19,132 nt of DNA from an uncultured Eubacteriales bacterium (lineage in GTDB: Bacteria > Bacillota > Clostridia > Oscillospirales > Oscillospiraceae), in the NCBI GenBank assembly GCA_900552475.1, contig USAC01000035.1, positions 1 through 19,132 on the forward strand. The letters are read 5' to 3'. A program made the position numbers and the translations under genes. Positions 1-6,868 of the stretch are shown piece by piece (positions within the stretch are counted from its first letter, which is position 1; each line of letters begins with the position of its first letter). A model generated the notes under the pieces. The model was given only the letters and a program-made list of their open reading frames with translations. It was not told the DNA's origin and did no database searches.

Positions 1-2
1 AG

Positions 3-98
3 TACATCGCCCTGCTGACCGAGCATAAGGTCAAGCTGCTGTGCCTGCGGGAACGGGTGAGCAGCGACAGCTCCGGCGTTTCACCATTCTCTACATAA
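3..98 (+). CDS. Possible 3' end of an unidentified gene (partial)
   Basis: An open frame enters from the left edge and runs 31 codons to a TAA at 96-98, ending in ...SSGVSPFST. Codons are GC-rich (GCC, CTG, ACC, GAG), like the real genes nearby. The first part, YIALLTEHKVKLLCLRERV, looks like an amphipathic helix. No family can be named from so short a tail. The frame ends next to the terminator of the opposing tRNA gene, so the arrangement would be convergent. It could be chance, since one open frame of about 30 codons is common in GC-rich DNA. Confidence 0.35.
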   Translation, partial: YIALLTEHKVKLLCLRERVSSDSSGVSPFST

Positions 99-148
99 AA
101 AAACAGAGTGTCCATTACAGGATACTCAGATCCTATAAGGACACTCTG
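95..148 (-). terminator. Intrinsic terminator of the tRNA-Pro gene
   Basis: On the minus strand, CAGAGTGTCC (148-139) pairs perfectly with GGACACTCTG (113-104), and seven U residues follow (103-97). The 25-nt loop can fold a smaller AGGAT/ATCCT stem. It lies directly after the CCA end of the tRNA, so it ends that transcript. Confidence 0.85.
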
Positions 149-150
149 CA

Positions 151-227
151 TGGTCCGAGTGTTGAGATTCGAACTCAAGGCCTCTTGAACCCCATTCAAG
201 CGCGATACCAAACTTCGCCACACCCGG
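151..227 (-). tRNA. tRNA-Pro, anticodon GGG
   Basis: A complete 77-nt cloverleaf reads on the minus strand. The acceptor stem CCGGGTG pairs with CACTCGG, followed by discriminator A and an encoded CCA. The D stem is GCGA/TCGC. The anticodon stem CTTGA/TCAAG holds the loop ATGGGGT, with anticodon GGG at 193-191. The T arm is TTGAG-TTCGAAT-CTCAA. The GGG anticodon reads proline codons CCC and CCU. It is a single-gene unit with its own promoter and terminator. Confidence 0.96.
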
Positions 228-260
228 ATATTCATTTCAGCTGCACAAGTCAGCTTAATT

Positions 261-289
261 AATATACCACAGCTTCCTCCGTTTTGCAA
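261..289 (-). promoter_or_regulatory. Promoter of the tRNA-Pro gene
   Basis: On the minus strand a TTGCAA -35 box (289-284) and a TATATT -10 box (266-261) are separated by exactly 17 bp. Transcription would start near 254, about 27 nt before the tRNA 5' end. The stretch 298-412 upstream is AT-rich near 298-318 and shows no gene. Confidence 0.75.
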
Positions 290-412
290 GCCCTTTTTTA
301 AATTTTTTAAAAAATATTCCGCGGCCATACAGCAGCGTCTGCGAGAATAAAAGTCTCAAGGCGCTGAGCGAAGTGCAGCTTACTGATAAAAGGCTATCGA
401 TCTTATAGAAGT

Positions 413-444
413 AAAAGAGACGCCGCATATGCGGCGTCTCTTTT
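413..444 (-). terminator. Terminator after the NSS transporter gene
   Basis: A perfect 32-bp palindrome, AAAAGAGACGCCGC at its left edge and centred on CATATG (426-431), lies 18 bp past the transporter stop codon. On the minus strand the GC-rich stem is followed by UUUU. It is symmetrical and could work from either side, but only the minus strand has a gene running into it. Confidence 0.85.
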
Positions 445-462
445 GCACGATACAGTTCTCTC

Positions 463-1773
463 TTAGAAGAGGGTCATGATCGCGGTGACGGCGAAGTAAG
501 CGAACGCCGGAACAGCGATGAACTTGTACAGAACGTCAACCCAGCTGCCGTACTTGATGACGGAGGTGGGGTTGTACCACTCGGTACGGATCTTCTTGGC
601 ACCGACGATCCAGGCCAGATAGAAGGCCACGACAGCGGCAGACAGGCAGTAGAAGACGTTGCCGACGAGGTTGTCGAAGAAGGCGAAGAAGGTATCGCTC
701 CAGACGCAGGGGATCGCGCCCAGCGCGCAGATGAGGGTCACAACCCAAACGGCCTTCTTGCGGCTCCAGCCGAGGGTGTCGACCAGGCAGGTGACGGGCA
801 CCTCAACGAGGGAGATGCAGGTGGAAAGGCCGGCGAAGAAAATGGCCAGCATGAACAGGAAGAAGATCATGCCGCCAGACAGCGTGCTGAAGATCTTGGG
901 CAGGGACTGGAAGATCAGGCCCTTGCCGGCGAGGGGATCCAGACCGAACAGAACGACTGCGGGGATGCACGCGAAGCCGCTCATGACGCACAGCAGCAGC
1001 TGAGTCACGTTGACGGTAACGAAGTCGGTGGCAAGGTCGGCCTTATCGGACATGAAGCTGCCGTAGGTCATCAGGTAACCGGGGCCAAGGCCGACGGCGA
1101 ACAGCGCCATACCGGCCGCGGCAGACCACAGCTCAATGCTGCCGAGACCCTTGATATCAAAGGACAGATAGTAGTTCAGACCCTCGGCGATGCCGTCGAG
1201 CGTGAACACGCGGATGTCGACGACCAGCAGGACAACGAACAGGGCGGGAAGCAGGATCTTGCAGCACTTCTCAACGCCCTTCTTGATGCCGCCGAGGCTG
1301 ATCAGGGCGGTCAGGATGATAACGGCGAGAACGATGGCATAGATCAGGGGGCGGTTTGCGTTGATCTGGTTGTAGTACCCCTCAACGTCGTTCAGGAAAG
1401 GAGCACCGCCGATGGTGGAACCCATGTACACGACGCAGATGGCCATGACCACGGGATAGTAGAACGCCAGGCACATGGGGATCGCCGCCTTAAAGGTGCC
1501 GAAGGCCTTGCCCTTCTTACCGGCAACCGCCTCGAGGTTGCCGGCCGTACTTCTCTTATACTTACGGCCCAGAGCGCTCTCGGCCCAGCCGGCCGGGATA
1601 ACGGCCACGATGCTGATGATGATGAAAGCGAGGACAAACGTGCCGCCGCCGTACTTGGCAGTCAGCATCGGGAAGCGCCACATGGCGCCGACGCCGATGG
1701 ACATACCCAGCGTCGACAGAATATAGCCGATTCTGGAGCCCCAATTTTCCTTTTTAACTGCGTTTTCACTCAT
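463..1773 (-). CDS. NSS-family sodium-dependent amino acid transporter (SNF family)
   Basis: A 436-residue integral membrane protein of the neurotransmitter:sodium symporter family, expected to import an amino acid with Na+. The signature lies in TM1, GVGAMWRFPMLTAKYGGG (about residues 28-45), followed by AGWAESALGRKYKR; about 11-12 hydrophobic segments fill the rest. The ATG at 1773 is chosen because GGAGAG lies 7 nt before it; the upstream TTG at 1788 has no usable site. The family's TM1 motif normally has Asn where this protein has Ala (GVG-A-MWRFP), an oddity treated in the findings. It sits 44 bp downstream of a MetS-like small gene, which supports the MetP type of transporter (methionine/alanine in Corynebacterium); the actual substrate cannot be read from sequence. 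The divergent IclR-family gene is a candidate regulator. Confidence 0.93.
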   Translation of the reverse strand: MSENAVKKENWGSRIGYILSTLGMSIGVGAMWRFPMLTAKYGGGTFVLAFIIISIVAVIPAGWAESALGRKYKRSTAGNLEAVAGKKGKAFGTFKAAIPMCLAFYYPVVMAICVVYMGSTIGGAPFLNDVEGYYNQINANRPLIYAIVLAVIILTALISLGGIKKGVEKCCKILLPALFVVLLVVDIRVFTLDGIAEGLNYYLSFDIKGLGSIELWSAAAGMALFAVGLGPGYLMTYGSFMSDKADLATDFVTVNVTQLLLCVMSGFACIPAVVLFGLDPLAGKGLIFQSLPKIFSTLSGGMIFFLFMLAIFFAGLSTCISLVEVPVTCLVDTLGWSRKKAVWVVTLICALGAIPCVWSDTFFAFFDNLVGNVFYCLSAAVVAFYLAWIVGAKKIRTEWYNPTSVIKYGSWVDVLYKFIAVPAFAYFAVTAIMTLF

Positions 1774-1817
1774 AGTAAAACTCTCCAATACTCCTACACT
1801 CTTTAGATTTTCTCAAA

Positions 1818-1919
1818 TTAGATGTCGTTCTTTTTCAGCGAGTACGTGACCAGCGCAACACTGCCGCCGCCAAGTACCACCACATAAAAGGCCAGCATGA
1901 TCCAAGCCGTCACAGTCAT
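1818..1919 (-). CDS. metS: MetS-like NSS transporter small subunit (33 aa)
   Basis: A 33-codon gene, MTVTAWIMLAFYVVVLGGGS..., ends in SLKKNDI. It has one transmembrane helix (about residues 5-27) and a short charged tail. This matches the methionine/alanine importer small subunit family, whose members accompany NSS transporters and are needed for uptake in Corynebacterium MetPS. A strong AAAGGAGG site lies about 9-10 nt before the ATG at 1919. It is the first gene of the pair, 44 bp before the transporter. It is easily missed because a longer open frame without a ribosome site reads through it from upstream. Confidence 0.85.
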   Translation of the reverse strand: MTVTAWIMLAFYVVVLGGGSVALVTYSLKKNDI

Positions 1920-2140
1920 GATTCTGTGTCCTCCTTTCCTAAAAAAATATTCCGCGTACCCTCCGCGCGAACACTCGCGCCATTTGCTCAAGGAAAATTG
2001 GATAAATGTGAGGCGTTTTTGCGTTTTGCGTCCCAGAAAGGCGCTTTTCTGATTCCACAAAACAGTGGATGGTAAATGGTGAAAATGCAAAAAATAAACG
2101 GCGACTTTTCCGCGTATTTCGGAAAGTTGCCCATTTTTCC
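1920..2140. promoter_or_regulatory. Divergent control region between metS-NSS and iclR
   Basis: The 282 bp between the two divergent genes carry several candidate sites. TTTCCG-N7-CGGAAA (2107-2125) is an inverted repeat 15 bp upstream of the iclR -35 box. Three successive copies of GCGTTTT lie at 2013-2031. GCGCGA-ACAC-TCGCGC (1965-1980) is a 6-bp hairpin in the metS leader. IclR-family proteins usually bind such repeats next to their own gene, so autoregulation and control of metS-NSS are plausible. I could not pick a convincing minus-strand promoter by eye. Confidence 0.4.
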
Positions 2141-2169
2141 TTGCACTTACCGGAAATGTATGATAAGAT
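2141..2169 (+). promoter_or_regulatory. Promoter of the IclR-family gene
   Basis: A TTGCAC -35 box (2141-2146) and a TAAGAT -10 box (2164-2169) are 17 bp apart. The predicted start near 2176 leaves a leader of about 26 nt containing an AAGGGGG ribosome site. Confidence 0.7.
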
Positions 2170-2201
2170 AAAAATAATTTTGACAAGGGGGCCTTTCCGT
2201 A

Positions 2202-2963
2202 GTGAACAACAACTTATATATGTCATCGCTCCTCAAGGCTTTTGACGTGCTGGACTGCTTTCAGGACGACAAGCAGGAGCTTGGAATCTCCGACATCGCC
2301 GTTCTGGTCGGCATGCCGGTCAGCTCGGTGCATCGTCTGATCCAAAGTCTGGAATATGAGGGCATGCTGATCCAGAATCGCGAAAACAAGAAGTATTCCC
2401 TCGGATCCAAGCTCATGGCGATGTCGGTCAAGTGCCGCACGTCCCGCAGCTTCGGACGTATTGCCTCGAAGTATGTTGACCAGCTCGGCCAGCTCACCGG
2501 CGAGACGGTGAACCTCTCCACCTGCTCGGGCGACCGTATCATCAATGTGTATCACGCGGAAAGTCATTTTGTCCTTCGCCCCAATTTCCCACTCTACACG
2601 TCCTATCCCGCCTATAAAACAAGCGTCGGCCGGGTGTTTCTGAGCTGGATGGGCGACCCGGCGCTCAAGTGGATCTATGAGAATAACAAGGACGACATCA
2701 GCATGACGCAGGAGGAATTCCTCGCCATGCTGCATCAGGCCCGGCGCGACGGCTACGCGCTCGACGATCAGGTGTTCAGCGCGGGTCTGCGATGCGTGGC
2801 GGCCCCCGTTTTCCTCACCGGCAGCAAGCCGATGTTTGCCATCTCCATCTCCGCGCCGCTGTCGCGGATGGACGATGCGCTCTATGCCCGTTCCCGCGAG
2901 CTGGTTACTGACTTTGCCGCGCGGATTTCGCACGATATTCAGGCCGCTGAGGCGAGGGCCTGA
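2202..2963 (+). CDS. IclR-family transcriptional regulator
   Basis: A 253-residue DNA-binding regulator. The N-terminal winged helix-turn-helix spans about residues 7-70 (LGISDIAVLVGMPVSSVHRL), and the GAF-like effector domain follows (about 80-250), with the usual C-terminal pattern of GLRCVAAPVF and ISISAPLSRM. Length is normal for the family. The GTG start at 2202 has AAGGGGG 10 nt before it; an in-frame ATG at 2220 is possible. The gene diverges from metS-NSS, so it probably controls that transporter and itself. The effector is unknown; IclR proteins commonly sense small organic or amino acids. Confidence 0.92.
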   Translation: MNNNLYMSSLLKAFDVLDCFQDDKQELGISDIAVLVGMPVSSVHRLIQSLEYEGMLIQNRENKKYSLGSKLMAMSVKCRTSRSFGRIASKYVDQLGQLTGETVNLSTCSGDRIINVYHAESHFVLRPNFPLYTSYPAYKTSVGRVFLSWMGDPALKWIYENNKDDISMTQEEFLAMLHQARRDGYALDDQVFSAGLRCVAAPVFLTGSKPMFAISISAPLSRMDDALYARSRELVTDFAARISHDIQAAEARA

Positions 2964-2981
2964 CACACATCACATACATAG

Positions 2982-3018
2982 ACGCCGGACAGGAGATCCT
3001 GTCCGGCGTTTTTGTTTA
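2982..3018 (+). terminator. Terminator of the IclR-family gene
   Basis: ACGCCGGACAGGA (2982-2994) pairs perfectly with TCCTGTCCGGCGT (2997-3009), followed by TTTTGTTT. It lies 18 bp past the stop codon. The 80 bp between this and the opposing terminator show nothing recognisable. Confidence 0.92.
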
Positions 3019-3097
3019 TATGGGCATTTGAGATGCCGCCGGAGGCAGAGCCAGCCGATTCAAGCTCCAATCCCTGCCGGAACAACTATCCCCCAAC

Positions 3098-3133
3098 AAA
3101 AAACAGGGTGCGGACGAACTCGTCCGCACCCTG
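3098..3133 (-). terminator. Terminator of the permease-hydroxyacid dehydrogenase-ilvE operon
   Basis: On the minus strand CAGGGTGCGGACGA and its complement form a 13-14 bp stem (3133-3104), followed by TTTTTT (3103-3098). It lies 15 bp past the ilvE stop and closes the operon. Confidence 0.93.
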
Positions 3134-3148
3134 CGTGCGTTATTCTCT

Positions 3149-4213
3149 TCAGCAGATCTTGTCGGTCCAGCCGAACGGGTCGGGCTTCTTGCCCCACTGG
3201 ATCCCGGTCAGCTCGTCATACAGCTTCTGGGAAACCTCACCGATCTGGGAGTGGTTGATCTCGTACTCCTTGCCCTCGTAGCTCAGGCCGCCGATGGGGG
3301 AGATGACGGCGGCGGTGCCGACGCACCAGGCCTCCTCGAGCGTGCCGTTGGCGGCGGCCTCAAACAGCTCGTCGACGCTGATCAGGCGCTCCTCGATGGG
3401 CATGCCCCAGCTCTTGACCAGGGCGATGCAGGAGCGGCGGGTGATACCGTCGAGGATGGAGCCGGTCAGCATGGGGGTGACGACCTTGCCGGCGATCTTG
3501 AACATGATGTTCATGCCGCCGCCCTCCTCGACGTACTTGCGCTCGACGCCGTCGAGCCACAGTACCTGAGAAAAGCCCTTCTCGATGGCCTTGTCACCGG
3601 CGCGGTTGGCGGCGCCGTAGTTGCCGCCGCACTTGGCCTCGCCCGTGCCGCCGCGCACTGCGCGGACGTCCTCCGTCTCGACCATGATCTTGACGGGCTC
3701 CAGACCGTTCTTGAAATAGCTGCCCACGGGGGAGAGGATGACGACGAACATCGCCTCATGCACGCCGTGCAGCGCCAGATCCGGATCGGTGGAGAACAGG
3801 AACGGGCGGATATACAGGCTCGTACCGGGATCGGAGGGAACCCAGTCCTGATCGAGCTTGACAACGGCGCGGATGCCCTCGAGTGCCTCATCGGGGTTGA
3901 TGCGGGGCAGGCCGATACGGTCGCAGGACTTGTTCAGGCGGGCCATGTTGTCCCACGGACGGAACAGCTGCACGCCGCCGTCGGGGGTGCGGTAGGCCTT
4001 CAGACCCTCAAAGACCTCGGTGCCGTAGTGGAAGACGCTCGCGGCGGGGGAGAGGGAAATGGGGCCGTAGGGGACGATGCGGGCATCATGCCAGCCCTCG
4101 GCGTCCGAGTAGTCCATAACGAACATGTGGTCGGTGAAGTAGTGGCCGAAGCCCAGCTTGTCGGACGGGGGCAGGGTGCCCTTGTTCGGATTCTTCGTAA
4201 CTTTGATTTCCAT
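3149..4213 (-). CDS. ilvE: Branched-chain amino acid aminotransferase
   Basis: Cytosolic PLP enzyme of aminotransferase class IV (354 aa) that interconverts Leu, Ile and Val with their 2-oxo acids using glutamate/2-oxoglutarate; it is the last step of BCAA synthesis. The long form with the N-terminal FGHYFTDHMFVMDY segment belongs to the larger BCAT subgroup. The cofactor lysine is K194 in TGEAKCGGNYGAA, and the region around GGMNIMF and LTGSILDGITRRS is typical. An AGGAGG site precedes the ATG. It is the last gene of the operon, 31 bp after the hydroxyacid dehydrogenase, and both lie behind an Ile/Leu/Val-rich leader. That position agrees with its role. Confidence 0.97.
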   Translation of the reverse strand: MEIKVTKNPNKGTLPPSDKLGFGHYFTDHMFVMDYSDAEGWHDARIVPYGPISLSPAASVFHYGTEVFEGLKAYRTPDGGVQLFRPWDNMARLNKSCDRIGLPRINPDEALEGIRAVVKLDQDWVPSDPGTSLYIRPFLFSTDPDLALHGVHEAMFVVILSPVGSYFKNGLEPVKIMVETEDVRAVRGGTGEAKCGGNYGAANRAGDKAIEKGFSQVLWLDGVERKYVEEGGGMNIMFKIAGKVVTPMLTGSILDGITRRSCIALVKSWGMPIEERLISVDELFEAAANGTLEEAWCVGTAAVISPIGGLSYEGKEYEINHSQIGEVSQKLYDELTGIQWGKKPDPFGWTDKIC

Positions 4214-4244
4214 CGTATGTACCTCCTATTGAAATATAGTATGA

Positions 4245-5192
4245 TTAAAGCTCGGCTGCGCGCGTCATATTCACGCGGATGGCGTCGCAGCATTCATGGA
4301 ACGTCTGCTTTTCCTCGGCGGTGAGGGGCAGCTCCACGACCTCCTCGACGCCGTTTGCGCCGATGACGCAGGGAACGCCCGCGACGACGTCGTGCTCGCC
4401 GTACTCGCCGCACAGCTCCATGCTCGCGGGCATGATGGCCTTCTCGTCGTGCAGGACGATGTGTACCATGCGGGCCGCGGTGGTGGAGATGCCGTACTCG
4501 GTGCAGTACTTGCCGGAGAAGGTGACCCAGCCGCCGCCGATGGACTCCTTCTTCAGCGCCTCGCGGTCGAAGCGGAAGCGCTCGTCCGTCTCGGCCCACT
4601 TATCAAGCGGCATGCCGTTGAAGCTGACGCAGGACCAGGGGGCAAACTGCTGGTTGCCGTGCTCGCCGAGCATGTAGCAGGTGATGGACTTGTGATCCAC
4701 GCCGGTCTGGCGGGCCAGCGCGCTCAGCAGGCGGGCGGTGTCGAGGCCGGTGCCGGTGCCGAACACGCGGCCGCGGGGAAGACCCAGACCCTTCGCCAGC
4801 TCATAGGTGACGACGTCGCAGGGGTTGGTGATGTTGATGAGGACACCGTTAAAGCCGCTGTCCTTGATCTTCTGGACATAGCTGCGCACGGCGGGGACGG
4901 TGAACTTCATCTCGGCCACGCGGTCGGTGTTGCCGCGCAGAAGGTCGATCTTGCCGACGCTGTTGACGATGACATCGCACTCGCCGAGGTCAGAGAAGTC
5001 ACCGGCGCGCACACTGACGCGGTGGGGCATGTAGGCGACGGAGTCGCGCAGGTCCTGCACTTCGCTGGCGAGCTTCTGATCCTTGAGGTCGACGAGGATC
5101 AGCTCGTCCGCAATGCCCTGAATGGCGAGGGAATAGGCGACATGCGCGCCCACGTGGCCCAGACCGACCACACCGACAGTACGTTTTTTCAT
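4245..5192 (-). CDS. L-2-hydroxyacid dehydrogenase of the lactate/malate dehydrogenase family, HicDH-like
   Basis: A 315-residue NAD-dependent enzyme that should reduce a 2-oxo acid to the L-2-hydroxy acid. It has the Rossmann motif GLGHVG (10-15) and the NAD-ribose Asp (D35). Catalytic residues match the family: R91 in NTDR, N123 in TNP, D151 and R154 in LDTAR, and H178 in LGEHGN. The active-site loop NSVGKIDLLRGNTDR lacks the Gln-Lys-Pro pattern of true lactate dehydrogenases and resembles L-2-hydroxyisocaproate dehydrogenase of Weissella, as do KFT...SGFNGVL and GEHGNQQFAPWS. I start at the ATG at 5192; the ATG at 5204 abuts the AAAGG site with no spacing. It lies between a LctP-type permease and ilvE, so branched 2-oxo acids are likely substrates; lactate or phenyl analogues cannot be excluded. 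Confidence 0.88.
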   Translation of the reverse strand: MKKRTVGVVGLGHVGAHVAYSLAIQGIADELILVDLKDQKLASEVQDLRDSVAYMPHRVSVRAGDFSDLGECDVIVNSVGKIDLLRGNTDRVAEMKFTVPAVRSYVQKIKDSGFNGVLINITNPCDVVTYELAKGLGLPRGRVFGTGTGLDTARLLSALARQTGVDHKSITCYMLGEHGNQQFAPWSCVSFNGMPLDKWAETDERFRFDREALKKESIGGGWVTFSGKYCTEYGISTTAARMVHIVLHDEKAIMPASMELCGEYGEHDVVAGVPCVIGANGVEEVVELPLTAEEKQTFHECCDAIRVNMTRAAEL

Positions 5193-5241
5193 GATAGCAA
5201 ACATCCTTTCAGATTATAAATAGAATACGTTTTTATTCGGT

Positions 5242-6438
5242 TCAAGCCCCGAAGTTGGGGAAGAGCACGCAGGTATAGAGCATCGTGAGCATCATGTACA
5301 CCGCGAGGATCACCGCGAAGGCGGGGAGCGTGCGCTTCATGACGCCGCTCTCGTTGCCGATCTCGTCGACGGTGGCGCAGGCGGCCACGGTGTTGTTCGG
5401 GCAGATGAGGTTGCCGAGGGAGGCACCGGCGTTCTGCCCGGCGAAGATGGTGATGGGGTTCATGCCGAGGGCGTTCGCGGCCTGAACGTGCATGTCGGCG
5501 AACATGATGTTCGAGCCGACGCCCGTGCCGGTGACGAACGAGCCGCTCGCGCCGATGAGCACGGCCGCGGCCGGGTAGAAGCGGCCGACGGCGGCGGCGA
5601 TGTGCTTGTTGTGATATTCCTCCGGGGTCTTGACGCCGATGAGCTTGACATAGAGGACGGAGAGGAGGATGGAGATGATGCCCGTGCCCATGGACGTGAC
5701 CTCCGCGCCGACGAAGTTCGACAGGACGAACATGGTCGCGCTGGTCGTGATGCCCGCGAAGAAGAGGTAGGGCAGCAGGCCGCGGAAGCCCTTTTTGCCG
5801 AAGGTCATGGCGATCATCAGGAACGGAATGATGAGCACGCCGAACATGTGGATGCGGCCGACCATGGCGGAGTTGAGCGCTACGGTGCTGATGCCCGCGT
5901 CGACGAGCGCTGCGCCGCCATTGATGGTCGTGAGGCCCGCGCCGCCCCACGAGCAGGGCGTCGCGTCGCCGAGGAGGGCGAGGGCGATGGATGTGACGGG
6001 GTCAAAGCCCAGCGCCACGAGGAACGGGGCCGCGATGGCCGCCGGAGCGCCCGCGCCGGCCGCGCCCTCGAGGAAGATCGGGAGCATCATGCCGATGATG
6101 ACAACCTGCACACGGCGGTCGTCGCTGATGCGGGCGATGGTGTTCTTGACCTCCTCAATCGCGCCCGTCTCGCGCAGGATGTTGAGGATGACGAAGGCAC
6201 CGAAGACCATGAGCACGATCTTCAGACCCTCCTTGATGCCCTTCCAGAGGAGGGCGTCGTAGGTCTTGACGTTTTCGGCAAACGTGGCGCCGGTGACGTT
6301 AAAGTAGGTGAAGGCGAGGATCAGCGTCCAGATCAGGGCGATGGGCGCGACCTTTTTGGCCGACTGGTGGAAGGCGAGGATGCCGACGAGCACGACGATG
6401 ATCGGGCTGAGGGCGATGAGGAAGTTCAGGAAGCTCAT
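5242..6438 (-). CDS. LctP-family (L-lactate permease-like) organic acid transporter
   Basis: A 398-residue, highly hydrophobic transporter. LctP family features are LEGAAGAGAPAAIAAPFLVAL (about residues 123-143), GDATPCSWGGAGLTTINGG, and the C-terminal GTGVGSN...FAGQNAGASLGNLICPNN block. LctP proteins exchange lactate or related 2-hydroxy acids with protons; this one is much shorter than the usual 500-560 residues but has no sign of frameshift. The ribosome site is weak (GAGAG about 11 nt before the ATG). It is the first structural gene after the Ile/Leu/Val-rich leader and its terminator, 49 bp before the hydroxyacid dehydrogenase. The neighbour suggests that it moves 2-hydroxy or 2-oxo acids; direction and substrate are unknown. 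Confidence 0.82.
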   Translation of the reverse strand: MSFLNFLIALSPIIVVLVGILAFHQSAKKVAPIALIWTLILAFTYFNVTGATFAENVKTYDALLWKGIKEGLKIVLMVFGAFVILNILRETGAIEEVKNTIARISDDRRVQVVIIGMMLPIFLEGAAGAGAPAAIAAPFLVALGFDPVTSIALALLGDATPCSWGGAGLTTINGGAALVDAGISTVALNSAMVGRIHMFGVLIIPFLMIAMTFGKKGFRGLLPYLFFAGITTSATMFVLSNFVGAEVTSMGTGIISILLSVLYVKLIGVKTPEEYHNKHIAAAVGRFYPAAAVLIGASGSFVTGTGVGSNIMFADMHVQAANALGMNPITIFAGQNAGASLGNLICPNNTVAACATVDEIGNESGVMKRTLPAFAVILAVYMMLTMLYTCVLFPNFGA

Positions 6439-6516
6439 GGGGTGCTTTTCTCTCTTTCATACAGGTAGAATCTATTTCTACACCCCAATGCCGGCCGGAC
6501 AGGGAGCGTGCAGAAC

Positions 6517-6555
6517 AAAAAGAAAAGCGGCCCCGCCGAATTCTGGCGGAGCCGC
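6517..6555 (-). terminator. Leader terminator (attenuator) of the LctP-dehydrogenase-ilvE operon
   Basis: On the minus strand GCGGCTCCGCC (6555-6545), loop AGAATTC, and GGCGGGGCCGC (6537-6527) form an 11-bp stem with one U-G pair, followed by TTTTCTTTTT (6526-6517). It lies about 80 bp upstream of the permease start and 45 bp after the stop of the small leader ORF. There is a promoter upstream and no other promoter seen between, so transcription must read through it to reach the operon. That is the position of an attenuator. A possible competing pairing is CGGGCCG, 8 nt after the ORF stop, with CGGC-U-CCG in the 5' arm; I could not settle it by eye. Confidence 0.82.
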
Positions 6556-6600
6556 GGGGCATGTTGTCTCACTCACGCGGGCGTTTCGGCCCGGCGGCGG

Positions 6601-6816
6601 TCATGCACACTGGCGGTTCGTCATCGTTCGGCGGTCTCTGCAGTGCAGCAGCTGTACCAGTACCAGCAGTACCAAAATAAAAATGGACACCACAAGAATG
6701 GTGTCCATCAGCATAATCATCATGGAATTCGCGCCGTTATCAGCGCAGGAGAAAGGCGCACAGGCGGTCTGTGCGGAAGCGGTCATATGAGCGGCGGATG
6801 CGAAAAACGTCTGCAT
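6601..6816 (-). CDS. Ile/Leu/Val-rich leader ORF (71 aa) upstream of the ilvE operon
   Basis: Reads MQTFFASAAHMTASAQTACA..., then a hydrophobic block with ILVVSIFILVLLVLVQLL at residues 40-57, where 15 of 18 residues are Ile, Leu or Val, then a polar tail HCRDRRTMTNRQCA. An AAGGGG site lies 8 nt before the ATG. The ORF begins about 46 nt after the predicted transcript start and is followed by an intrinsic terminator and the BCAA-linked operon, as in ilv leader peptides. All four Ile codons in residues 34-47 are ATT and three of five Val codons are GTA, unlike neighbouring genes. It resembles the leader upstream of ilvB (M-x-x-F-x-A start, Ala/Cys/Thr-rich front, D-x-x-L-x-x-SIF core). It could instead be a single-pass membrane protein. 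Confidence 0.75.
   Translation of the reverse strand: MQTFFASAAHMTASAQTACAPFSCADNGANSMMIMLMDTILVVSIFILVLLVLVQLLHCRDRRTMTNRQCA
6674..6708 (-). promoter_or_regulatory. Conserved hairpin plus U-run inside the leader ORF (ilvE operon copy)
   Basis: On the minus strand ATGGACACC (6708-6700), an 8-nt loop ATTCTTGT, and GGTGTCCAT (6691-6683) form a perfect 9-bp hairpin followed by TTTTATTTT. It spans codons for M-D-T-I-L-V-V-S-I, inside the Ile/Leu/Val block. The same hairpin with one compensated base pair is in the ilvB leader. It may be a transcription pause site or an early terminator masked by translation. Confidence 0.7.
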
Positions 6817-6868
6817 GGCCGATTCCCCTTTCTCTCAGAGTCACCCGTGTTCATCTGGGCGTAGGGTT

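Noticed and set aside
41..262. 73-codon open frame on the plus strand at the left edge
   Set aside because: It crosses the terminator and whole tRNA-Pro gene on the other strand and starts at a GTG without a ribosome site.
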